Part shown: piece after piece, positions 23,224 to 35,600 of the stretch | Layout: each line of letters starts with the position of its first letter | Numbering within the stretch: the stretch's first letter is position 1 | The notes under the pieces: generated by a model | Told to the model about the DNA's origin: nothing | The model's input: the letters and a program-made list of their open reading frames with translations, nothing else | Database searches by the model: none | Assembly: GCA_026874595.1 (NCBI GenBank) | Contig: CM049309.1 | Location: forward strand, 54,166,079 to 54,230,078 | Origin: Sipunculus nudus | Taxonomy: Eukaryota > Annelida > Sipuncula > Golfingiida > Sipunculidae | DNA length: 64,000 bases | Reading direction: 5' to 3' | Position numbers and translations under genes: made by a program

Positions 23224-24507
23224 GAGAAGCAGCAGGGGTATTCAATATATCCTTGAATCATTTTAAGACTCAAAACAAGAAAAAACGTTCACTTATCAAA
23301 TATTTGAGAAATAAGGTCCCCGGGATAGATTGCTTTCTCTGTAGGAATGAATTACCTGCATAAGAAAGTATATATAGTAATGAAACTTGACGTAAACATG
23401 ACTGATATTTTCTTTTTTTAATTTCTTCCAGGCTATATAATTTTCTTAGCAGCTATATTTACTAGAATCTGAAAGTTATTCCGCAATATTAGGAGCCTAC
23501 ATATAGAAAGTTGGTATTTTTGGGGGGCCTGGCTGCGCCTTTGCAATATGCCTACTTAAGGTATAATTCTAAACAACCAATTTCACGGTTATATTCAAAG
23601 ATGATACATTAAACAATCGATTAATAATTTATCATCGGTTGTTTTTTTCTTTCAGTCATTGAACAAAATTTTACAACAACAAATTATCTATAATTAACCA
23701 TGTCAAAAATCCTTCTTTTAAAATATTTTACATGTAGAAATTGAAAAATTTAACCTGTATTTCTGAGTTTTATTATTAGCATCAAAGTAACCTTGAAGGG
23801 GCTCAATCCACCATCTGATCTTTATAACCAAAATTAAATCCCTTGAAGCTTTCATCAAAATAGGCCAGAAAACGTTGATATCACCGCACACATGCTGCTT
23901 GTTTTGTTAATATCAACGTGTTTATATTATGTGGGGCCTGCCAAAATAATAAAAACAAATTCAACAAGGCTGGGGCTTCTGGTAGCAAGTCAGATAAGCC
24001 AGAGCTTAGCAAATGGTGTTTTGCCACAAGTGACCTTTCAACCGCCGCATATATGCAACCTATCACTTTAGGTTACACGTTTTTCCTGTTGGTCAACATT
24101 GCTGTGTTTACAAACATGTTGTTGATAAACAAGTTCAAACATCCTATACGAAGGCCTTTCAAGAACTTTTCACAACCAGAATTACTCTTATAGTTCATTA
24201 ATATATATGTACACAGAGGAAGCCAGAAATCACATATAGGCCTAAATTCTTTTTCAAAAGGTGGGTGAATGGGTACCTTTAATATAATAATATATAAAAT
24301 AATGCGATAAATGTAAAATGTATGCTTATTACGGTTTTTCATAAAAATAACCCAAAAAAATTCTTTCGTTCACCTTCAGAAGAACACGGCATTTTGATAA
24401 GTGATCCCCCTGTTAGACGCAAGAGGACGCTGTATACAGCAGCAATAGCCGCGAATAGAATCCTGTTCCGTGTGGTAAACATGGTCTTCTGGGATACTGA
24501 ACTAGAT

Positions 24508-24539
24508 ATGCAAATATAAATGTCATGATCTTCTTCCGG
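24508..24539. promoter_or_regulatory. NRBP1 proximal promoter motifs (octamer, ETS)
   Basis: ATGCAAAT (POU octamer) is at 24508-24515 and CTTCCGG (ETS/GABP core) at 24533-24539, about 85-115 bp upstream of the NRBP1 ATG. ETS sites are common in broadly expressed animal promoters. Binding is inferred from the motif only. Confidence 0.35.
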
Positions 24540-24621
24540 TGTCACACCGTATTCGACAGGGAGTGTTAACCAAGCGCTTGTAAGAGGGAAATTTACCAAA
24601 ATCTCGGCACCAACGGTCGAG

Positions 24622-24756
24622 ATGGCCGCTAGCAAGGCCAACGGGGAACCCGAAGAACATCCTCCAGCAGAAAGTGCCAGTGGGGATGAATCGGAGGACG
24701 AAAGTGACGTGTTGGAAGAAAGCCCTTGTGGCAGATGGCAGAAACGCCGTGAAGAG
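24622..24756 (+). CDS. NRBP1: NRBP1 coding exon 1
   Basis: This exon encodes 45 residues from MAASKANGEPEE through SEDESDVLEESPCGRWQKRREE. The acidic run and SPCGRWQKRREE are near-identical to vertebrate NRBP1. The ATG at 24622 is the first in frame before this block. The donor is GAAGAG|GTAGTG in phase 0. Confidence 0.93.
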
Positions 24757-27700
24757 GTAGTGTAACTTGTGTCCACCTTGTTATTGTCGGCAGAACAGTG
24801 TTTTCTTGTAAATCAAGTACAGACACTCAGTGTATTGCCCATAATCACAACAACGAAGAATATTAATTGTTGTTTTTCTTAAGATAAATGCAAAAAAAAA
24901 AATTAAAATTTATTTCTTATAACTGATATAACACATCCATGTCACAAAGAAGGCGATGGTCAGGCTTCCGCTAACTTTGTTAGGGCCGCTTCTGTCAGTA
25001 CCAATTTTGCTGTTTGTTGTCGTCTGACCAACCCGTAAGATTTCTGTTTTTGTCTGCTGTAGCTTTTGAACTATTGTTGCCATCAGTCAAGGAGCTACAA
25101 CCACATGACAGGAGACAACATTGTAACGTAACCATTGTCACCTATGTTAAATTCAGGGGTTTCAAGAATTTGTTATTGTTTTGCTTATTGACATTTTTGT
25201 TTTCCATTAAAAATTTGAATTTTGAAGTTGTATTGTTTAATGTAGAGTTATTCTTCATTCCAGTTACTATAACATGCTTTTTTTCCAATTACAATAGTCT
25301 TTATTTGCTGGTCTGTTCATATTCACTTAAAAATGTTTCTGCTCAATATTACATATTAAAATACAGAATGTTTTACTAGACTATTAACTCAATGGGTTAT
25401 GGCACGGTCTGGCAGGCACTACAGGTGATCCAAGGAATCCCAGTACTAACAAATTTATTAACTGTGATATCATAACTAAGTGATCCAGAACAGAGCTCAG
25501 AGCTGTGTTAGCCACTAAAATTTTAGGTGTGCACCCGGTGAGACGCATCCCGATAAGACGTACGTCCCAACGGACCGTGCGATAAAACGCAGGGCGGCAG
25601 GACGCACTATATAAACAATGACGAGTGGCCGGTAGGACGTACTCCATAAACATTGCCCCGTCACCAATTAGGCGTGTCGTGCTGCGGGACCCGGCGTGTT
25701 TACCTCCTGCCCGTCTACGTCTCTCTTTCAAAAGTGTATTTTTTATGACTAAAACTACGCTAAACGAACCCTGCGTGTATACTTTCTGCCCGTCTACCGG
25801 CCTGTAGTCTCGTTGGTGTGGATTGAGGGATGGTCGTACTTTAAGCCAAAATAATGCTCTAATTAACAATAAAATTACTAAATATTTTGTCAAACTTCAG
25901 TTAAGGAACACAACGATATAAGTGCATGAGGGTAATATAGTAATAATGGATAACACAGATATACTAGGCATTAATGTGTGCTGATTTGACGTATGTTGCA
26001 TCGATCACAGAGCTTAATGATTTCCCAAAGTGACCCAAGAGAGGGTTTACTAACGAAAGTATAATTAACTATTATTACTTAGTCTTTTTGTTTTAGTACG
26101 TGTAAAGTTTAGACAGTCAGACAAGTGATACATGTACTCTTATTTTACAATACGTCCTATCGGGATACGTTTCAGTGGGTACGTCCCTGCGGCCTACGTC
26201 CCAAAAATCTGCGTCTCACCGGCCTGTAGTCAAATTTTATTGCCTCTAAAGGCCTATTTGTGGTATTTAACTTCTTGGAAAGACACTCCAATCAAAATCA
26301 GACTAGGTTCCTCAAAGTTTGCTCACTGTTGGTGAATAAAATTACTGGAATGGCTGCATTTAAATATGGGTCGACTGGAGATGAACCTTTCTTGGCTGAA
26401 AGTAGGGCATAATTTCAGTGGCATTTCAGATGTTCAGACATCTCTTGGTTAGAAATTTATATCCTGAAACCTTTGTTTAATTTTTACCCAACAAGCACTT
26501 GAGTAAAATTATTAACTACATTTTAATATTTTGTTGATATCATTTATTTTTCTGCCTTTGAATTGTGTCTCACAGTCTGTAGTATTAGAATTTAATTTTA
26601 AATCAGAAATTTGAAATTATTCACTCCATCCAGAAAGTGGTGATGGATGTTTGAATTATGCATTATATTAAAGGCAAATGTTTCCTTGTCAGTTAATAGA
26701 TGGAAAGGATACTATCTTAGGATTTTGTGATCTCTTAATAAATAAAAATATGAATTTTTTATCTTTAATATTGAATGAAAAAAAATAATAAGTTTAAACA
26801 TTATTAAAGCATGATATAATTAGGTAATGATAAGGATGTGAAATAGGCCAAGTTTCTTGGACATTTCTCCATATACTTTGATAGGGTACACTTAGTTCCT
26901 TTGCTATTTCTTAAGTCACTTGCTTTGTTTATTGCACTGTGTGTGGCATTCCCTTGAGGAGTAACAGCACTCCCAACATTTCTCATGGTCATTGACCCCA
27001 TTTGGTGGTTAACTAGTGTCCTGTTATTAAATCTGATGGGTCACCCTCTGGAATTACAGGGGCATTGTATGGGATGAATGATGGATAAAGGGTTAGATTA
27101 ATATTACGAAAAATGTGTATATATATGTATATGTATCTTTTGCTTGTTGTATTTGCTTCCCAATGACAAACTTGTACCCAAGTCACTAAATTGATGGGTG
27201 ACTCATTAATAGAGTAAGAGCCTCTCTCTCAGAGAGCCTCTAGTTTTGGGGTTACAGGGGACTGACTGTAGCAGTGTATTTGTGTTTTTTTGGTTGAGTT
27301 ACTTGATATACCCTGTTCAGACTAAGCCTGTACTATATCTGAACTAGGTGACCTTGCTGTTGTTTGTAGTGCAGTTTTCATACTGTTTACATAGAGATTC
27401 ATAGACAGAGGTTTGAGCAGTTCAAAGTACATTACAGTTCATTCTATATTTACAGTTAAGCTTAGGATGCACTCTTCAACGGGTAGGAGTGGTTTATGGT
27501 GTCTGGCAGGGCAACCCTATTTGTATAAATCGGGTGACCATAGCCCAACCAGATAGTACCCTGTCACCTCATTGGACCATGTCTCCAAAGTGTTGAATAA
27601 CAAAGGGACCTTGACTAGAGTGGTCTATTTAATTCATATGATAAGGTGGTCTTAGCTGGCCGTAACAGGGGTACAGTAACCTTGGTCAAATGTGTTGTTT

Positions 27701-30700
27701 GTTCACTAAAGCCATATGGCTTGTTTGTGTAAGGCAACAATAATTCACTGTGCCTTAAGTGTTTGCCAGCATCAAGTAGATTTATAAATTTATAAAGAGT
27801 CTATATTCCTTTCCTGTGGACTGTATAAATTTTTAACTTAAGGATTATTCCAGTATACTGCTTGAGTTTTGTAGAGTACCGTATGACCTTGGTAAGAGAT
27901 TTGTACTAATGAAGAAGGTGACAATTAACAACAAGGCCATTGCTTTTCAACAATGTCTGCTAAATGTTACTCATGTTTTTAAGTCTGGTATGGCTTCTTT
28001 TAATTGGTTTTACATGGAAGTCTGTAGTTGGGTTAACCTGGGATGAGGGGCTGTAGGTTACTGAATGTTGGAATTTTTATTGCATTTAAAATTTCTTCGA
28101 TTATGTCCCAGCATAAAGGCAATATTTCCTATATTTATATTTCATTAGAGAATTCTGAATTTAAAGTTACCTTAAAGATTGCTTTCTGGTTCAACTGCAG
28201 CTAACTTTGGAATTCATTTATGACAACAACATCATGTTCTAATTGTTCTGTCATCTGCAGGCCGATTCTTTATTTACACACACTTTCTGTGATTGTCTCA
28301 AAAGTTTGTGTTATAGGCATTAAAACATAAGTGCTAATAAGGTAATAATAAATGAGAATCGCTATTCCAGAAAAAAAGGGAGATTGTATTTTATTAACCT
28401 CTTTCAGACCAATTTATGAAGGGTTAATAAAATTTCAGTGGACCAGAATACTTGTAAACACGTTAAGACATGATACCATTGTTGCAGTGACTATAACAAC
28501 TTCAGCAAGCTTGTGGAAAGTGAGAACATATGCTGAGTCTGTGCTGTTTGTACGCATCAGCCAACCACCCTTACTGTTACAAAGTATGGGTCAGCATAAC
28601 CTTTGATTTGATATTTTACAGTAGACAGATGCTGTTAGACTAAAAGTGAAAAAGGTTTGTTTGATTGGGTTAAATTTTTTGTTGACTTCTGAGTTTGCTG
28701 TTACCATATTGCCATATTTGTCACAGTAACAAACTATAATCAGATCAGATACTTTTAAGAATGTTTTTTTTTGGGGGGAAAGCTTGTGGCTTGTCAGGCT
28801 TGATGGTTATCTATGTTTTGAAGTTTATGGCCCCTGGTTCATTTCCACCAGAGATTCCAAGGCAAAACTCTATCTCAACTACTTTTGATAATTGATGCAT
28901 TATTCCAGTCCCATACATGTTACATTAGTACCTAAATCCAGAAAGTGTAAAAATAGCATATCATCCTTGTGTGATGACTTTCTTTCTCTTCCAGTAGACA
29001 GTGCCACCTTCAGGCATGGGGGGGGGGATAAGTAAAAAGAAAATGGTTTCCTTTTAAATGGGATCTTAAATTTTTGCCCAATTATGAATCAGCATGTCTG
29101 TGAAATCATTTAATATTGGAACATCTATATAAGTGACAGGTCAATTCGGGTACTTTGTGTTTTTGTTGTGAGGAGGTCAGACTGTGGGGTATGCTGACAG
29201 GGTGAGGGGCTGAGTCAGGTGTACCAGCCAGCAGACAGCTGCTGCTTACAGTTTTGTATGCTGTAATTGTGTGCAGCAGTAGGTCCTGCACCTGTGACAT
29301 GATTAGTACTGTTTACACTGATCTGCTGATAGATGTTGCACAAGTGTAATCATATTATGATAGGCAGCTCAGGAGATGCTGCGCAGTACTGTGTAGTAAG
29401 CCTCTGTCTAATATCCCCACTTCTCATTGAGATTTCTCTCATAAAAACATTAAATTTTGCTAAAATGAGACAGATTGATGAGGATGTGCATGGTAATTGT
29501 TTCACATAAAAACCTTCTGAGGAATTCCAATTCAGTTTCTTCCATGTCAGATCATGCAGCTAGCAGTTGTGCCAGTGAATAATTTTGGTGGAAATTAACT
29601 GTCATAGCAACTTCATCATCAATTGCTGTATTTAAATTGGGTAAAATCTAAGTCTTAGCAGGTCTTTTACTGTGAAGCGATCAATTTGTAAATCATGTGA
29701 ATTATTACATGAACTGCAAACATGGTTACCTGTCATGATCTGATTTGTAAATTCACAATTGTTTACAGGCTAACAGTTTCCAGGTTACACAGGCCCACTA
29801 GGATATTTACAGATTGATATTTTTTTCTTTCTCCATGTTGATATTTTGTGTGGTAAAGGTTGAAATATTAACAAGTTTGTGTTCTCTAAAGAAATTACAG
29901 GTAAATGAAAATTTTTATGGGAGTGTCTGAAAAGAATGAAATTGAGCTCACAGATGTTTAATTTTTGTAATTTGTTGTACATGTTATGTCTGTTACCAAA
30001 TGTCACAGGAATAGCCACAGTTGTGAGCACCAAAATTGTACACTTGATCATATGAATGTTAGCTCTTGAGTGGTACCTCTATGTTTGACCTGTGAGCAAA
30101 AATGGCATCTTCCACTTTTTTTGGATGTTTATTTTCTGAAATTATTAAATAGGTGACAGCACAACTATTGAACTACAGCTGAAATGGTAATTTCAGTTTC
30201 GTTGCACAGCTTCATTGTCAGTCCAGTCTCAAGCACAGCAGAAACCCTAACCGAAACACCTATGGCACTCATTGTAAACTCTACTTGCAATTTCACTAAT
30301 ATTTATTGGCCGTGGCCTTTATAGTATTAAATGTCTCAAAGTAATAAGTATGCGTGGGCATGTGTTTTATTTCACAGAACAAGTTTGTGTATTATCATTA
30401 CAATTAATGAGTTTCAAATTCCAATGTCAAAACAGTCACTTCACTTGTAATTCATGATTTAACTATTCAGGATAACTGTTGTTTGTAATTGATATCTATT
30501 ATTTTGCTTACAGTTACACATTGTCAGAAATATTTCTGTTAATAAAACAGCACACTGTTAAAAATTTAAAAACTGTTTGCTGGCACACACGAGATTGTAT
30601 CTGGATAACTGAAGACAGAATGTGTAACGACTTATCAGACCACTTCCACTAGTTTCTGGCTGTGGGTAGGCTTTCTGGAAAGGCTCTGGTTGGATGATTT

Positions 30701-32579
30701 TCATCCCATTGATGCAGATATACTATTTGTTATTTTCTATTCAATATATAGGACAGTGTATCAGGTGACAGAGTAACTTGTTTAGAATATATAAGCTGTC
30801 ATTTTGTATATATATTGTATGTTGTATCTGCCAAATTTGAATATTGTAATCCAATCCCCTTAAGTGTGTTTTAACTGCCACGGGACATTATATATCCACT
30901 ATCCTTTGCACTTTGGCAGGTTGTCTAGGACTAGCTTAATAAACCTTGGGGGAAGATAGTGACAACATGCAAAAGCCTTATAATAAGGAAAAAGACAAGA
31001 AGGCAGAAGTATAAATTTTCAGAAATCAGAGCTTTAGTTATTTTGGTTATATAAATGTTGGAGGCCATAATGGAATTCTAATTACCTGAGTGAATTGATC
31101 AGTTGGCTAAGCTCCACTGTCAACAAGGGAGGTGTCTAGGCCCTAAAGGCTGTTTCCTGTTTGTTCCAGGTACTCTACAGTCCAGTCACTGTTCTGATGC
31201 CTGTTTACAGAAGTGAACTAAATGACCCTGGGTTGCCTCTGTGTAACTGATTATTATTGGGGAAAAGCTATATCTCATATAGGGAATGCCATGGTATATT
31301 TGTAAATAGGATGTGCCACTGCATTGTGGGTGATTCATACGATTAGTGAACAATTCATTTATTTTCCTACTTCACATTTTATGGCAGTTTTCAAAAGAAA
31401 CAACAGTTTTATATCCTGTGAGCCTTTTGTGATCTGGGTTTTATTTATATTTCTCTTTAAATCTTTTGACTTCATTACATTGTATAGGTTACAGGGTGTG
31501 TTTTGGGTCTTAAACTGATTGATATAACTTTAAAATTTTAGATTTACGATAAGTTAAATAAGCATTTGAGCACTGCAATATGTGTTTTAAAGAACATTCA
31601 TGTGTCTCTCTATAGGTAAAGCCAGGAGAAGCTCATTTACATGGTTACTACGAAGGTATCTGTTAGGCCCATTTAACAGTTAAAGCCTTTCATGATATGC
31701 TCTTTTGTCATGCTCTGTTGTCAAGAATAAAATTGGCAAGTGAATTGTAATTCAGTAGCTGTAGATATTGTTAAGTATTAGGCCCCTTTTCCATGCGCGT
31801 TTCCCGCGCTTTTCCGCGCGCTGAAAAAACGCACTGAATTGAGCTTTTCCATTTACATGGAAACGCGCGGGTTTCCGCGGAATCCCCACTTCCCGTGACG
31901 TGTTTTCACAAGGGATTCCCCATCCCAAAGCCTTCCCGGCATCATTTCGAGCATGTGCCTGTTATGTACAGTTCACTTTATGCATATATACATTTAAAAT
32001 TTCGTTATATTTGCAGGAACGTACAGTTTTTATTATGGTATAGTGTGCTATCGACTGGCGCGGCAGGTGGGGGTTGTATATAGGCTATAGGCTATAAGAG
32101 ATTATTCACTGTCCGTAATAAGATATTTAACACCCCCGCAGCACATATATATGTTTATATAAAATATATATAATCATGCATTAAAGAAGACAAGCAGAAC
32201 AGCAGTTGAGTATGATTTGTCTCCATGCATGATAGAGGCCTATGCTGGGGCGTCCTCAAGCAGACTGCATTCGCGTCCTTGACCTCCACAAGAAGGCTCA
32301 CCCGCGCGTTTCCGCGTGCATGGAAAAGGGACACATGATTTACACTGGTGTGATTTTTCTGCGAAGGCGCACTGAAAAATTGCACATCGCACAATATTCA
32401 TTTCACCCGCGCGCGTTTCCGCCTGCACCCATGGAAAAGGTATACCTGATTTACACTTGCGCGATATTTTCAGCGCGCGGAAACGCGCATGGAAAAGGGC
32501 CCTTACATTAATAAAGTATACCCACATATCATTTTTACACCAATTTGATTAGTTCATGATTAAAAAAAATGATAATTAA

Positions 32580-32653
<74 letters not shown>

Positions 32654-35600
32654 TTAAATAATTTATTGTGGATCTAAAAATTGTTTGATATGTCTTTCCA
32701 AGTGCTACCATTATCATAGGTTAATTGAAAAATTGCACCTTTATTTAATCTTCATTGCCTGTGTGTGCTCATAAATATCTGTAAGTGTGATGTTGTGGAA
32801 TGCTTAGCCATCTTCACTGTTCACAGCGCATTGCAACTGAAGTCTTACATGATGTTGATTTTGTCTATAGTTTCACTAAGTACTGTACAGTTTACAAGTC
32901 CTTGGTTCATATAGATGCTGAATAATGTATAATGTTCTACATCTTGATGATGGGATCGGGGAAAACTGTAATCCATCAATTTAGTGTAGAAATATTTTCA
33001 ATTGACACTTGGTCACCCTGTCAACACCCTTTGTTCTGTGAGAAAATCCACAAAAACAAAGTGATACATCCAATCAGGCTTAACTTTTTTTCGGAGTATT
33101 TTTAATGTCTTGGTTTAATGGTACAGAGAACTGATGTTGATATGGTTAATCAAGTTCAGGACTCCTTTAAAGCTGTATGATAACAAATGAGAAACTGTTG
33201 AACCAGAACTTTCCATTTTTGTTAGGCCTGACATTGATAGATATGAAGACTGGTTTTGAGATTGGCCATTGACTTTGAAGGACCAGGTCAAGCCTTGACC
33301 CAGTGTCAGGGAAGCACAGAAAGAGGTCTTGGCTGGCAGCCCCCACATGGGTTGTATCAGCCAATCAACCCATCTGTCTGTCTGAACCTGTCAGGCTCTG
33401 TACCTGAATTCTCTCATCAGCCAGGAAGCTCAGGATGTTACCACAACAAGCTGCTGCACAAGGCACAAATTTGTTACACTTTATAGAGTATTGTAAACAT
33501 TATACAATAAGTGTGTACATGTACAAATATATACTTACAGGAGAATCTGAAAATCTAAGAGAAGGAAATCCTATTGATTGCTAGCATCTGTCGTTGATTT
33601 CAGATGCAGGCTTTAGAACTTTGCATCTTTATTTATACATATATCTCGGTCATTTTCTTTTTTTATGAAATCCACCTTAATGAAATATTATAAATATGCA
33701 TTCTGCTGCTTAAACTCCCATATTTGTATCCCCAGACAAATCTGGATACTATGGTTTAGGCACAGTCCTGCCGCTGCCACAGAGATTACTTTCAGGCGAC
33801 ATAACTCCAGAAAGATTTCACAGATCCTTCTCAAGTTTTACACGTACATAGGTCTTGGTGAGAGGACAAAGTCTATTAAAAATGGGGTCATGACCTTTGC
33901 CAGGAGAGTGACCTTGACCTTAAATAGGTCCAATTTTGCTGAAAATCACACAAAACATGATGTATCTCAAGAAATACCATATGGATTGGTCTGAAAATCA
34001 GTTTGCATGAAGATCTTGGATGGCCTTGTCTTGTGTGGGATACTGGTGGGGCCACCTATAATTCTTTTCTTGTATTTCTGCCATTTAATACCCCCATCAC
34101 TGCAAATTGATAAGTGTCAGCAATATAATTGAAAAACTAATGAGAAGATTTCTTACATATTGTGCAGATGAATAGATATGGGCTATAGGATAATGCCTTT
34201 TAAAATTCATGTCATGACCTTTATTATCATAGCAACCTTGACCTTGAATTAGGCCATATTGGTGATAATTATATAAAACATTAGACTTCTCAAGAATTGG
34301 TAAATGGATTATGCTGAAAATCAGGATAATTAAAAATTGTGGATAGGGAATTCTAGGATTCCAAAAACTAATGAACTTGACTTGACCTTCAAGGTAATAT
34401 CAGGCAAAATCACAGGATTATTATAAACCTCATAAATTCTGAAGTTCTGCTTATTTTTTTCTCAAAATTGGTACACCAGTTGTTTCAACCAAGTTCTCGA
34501 GGAAGTGTGAAGATTCTTGACCTTAACCTTGATCTTCAGGGTGAATCTGCAGAAATATAGAATTTTGTGATCCTCACAACTTGTGTAGTACTCTATATTT
34601 CCACATGAAATTTGATACAGCATTTGTTTGAACCATGATGTTTGATAAGTTTGAAGACTGTTGACTTTGAATTTGATCTTCTTGAACTGCCAAATGTCTT
34701 GGGATAATATGATGCCAGACATTTCTAGTTAAAAAGAATAGTTTCAGTACTAACAGTTTTACCTTTGAAATGATGCAGTATAGATCTGATTACCCACTGG
34801 GATAGCCTGTGGGTTCAATATTGTACACATGGAGGCTTTAAAAGCTAGTAAAGTTTTTAACCTGCTTCAACCCAGGCATTAAAACAAGCAGCAATATATA
34901 CTGGGGGGTAATCCAATCCCAGACCTATGTAATACAGATTGAACAAAGTTAAATATCCCAGAGGAGTGAAGCTTTCTCCAAACCATAGCAGTGGTGAAAT
35001 ATCGGGCCACAGCTGCATAGACTATTGATCCTTGAATGGCTGTTTACACTTCCATCAGATTTAAAAACTGCCAGCAAGGTTTATATGTCAATAAAAGACC
35101 TTGGTAGAATCATGCATGAGGATTCAGTGTAAGGCAGATATCCGCATTTCCTAGAAAGGCATTGATTTTCCTGATTTTTATGCATGATTCACTAGCTGGT
35201 ATAAATTGTGACAATTAGACAGTGGGAGGTATTTGTGATGTGAACCACATTGAATTTATACCTAGATACTTTCCTCATTTAGATTAGAAAATTAAACTTA
35301 GGTTACTTAATGTAACTGAAGAAACTATGCTACAGTATAACCCCCTTCACTTGCCATCCATTAATTTGCCAAATTGGTCCCATTTTAGTTTTTTCTGTTA
35401 CTGGTCTGTCCCTAGCAAACTTGTTGTTTCATCATGTCTCATTTGTTTAATTTCCCTGCGCAAGTATGTAGTAGCCATTATTAGTGGACTATGATAGTAT
35501 ATATATAATATATAATGATATATAAATGCTTCCCCAACAATATTTTCTCCAATAAACCTCTTCCCAGTTTGACACCCTTGATGATATGCCACCTTCACCC

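Larger units (their letters stand above)
21308..24621. other. PPM1G-NRBP1 divergent intergenic region
   Basis: About 3.3 kb separates the two start codons. It holds the two promoters, an ATT microsatellite (about 22186-22230), TA microsatellites (22565-22612 and 23198-23223), a short AC tract (about 23161-23183) and G-rich runs near 23103-23140. No gene is recognised. Part of it must be 5' UTR of both genes, but the transcription starts cannot be read from sequence alone. Confidence 0.6.

Noticed and set aside
25384-25893. 169-residue minus-strand frame
   Set aside because: Most of it lies in the GACGTA-rich MITE, which lacks stops because it is GC-rich. No family resemblance.
32240-32527. 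Cys-rich frames on both strands
   Set aside because: They are inside the CG-rich Harbinger-like MITE and repeat with its internal units. Not a gene.
32535-32717. Ile/Tyr-repeat frame
   Set aside because: It is a translation of the TA microsatellite.
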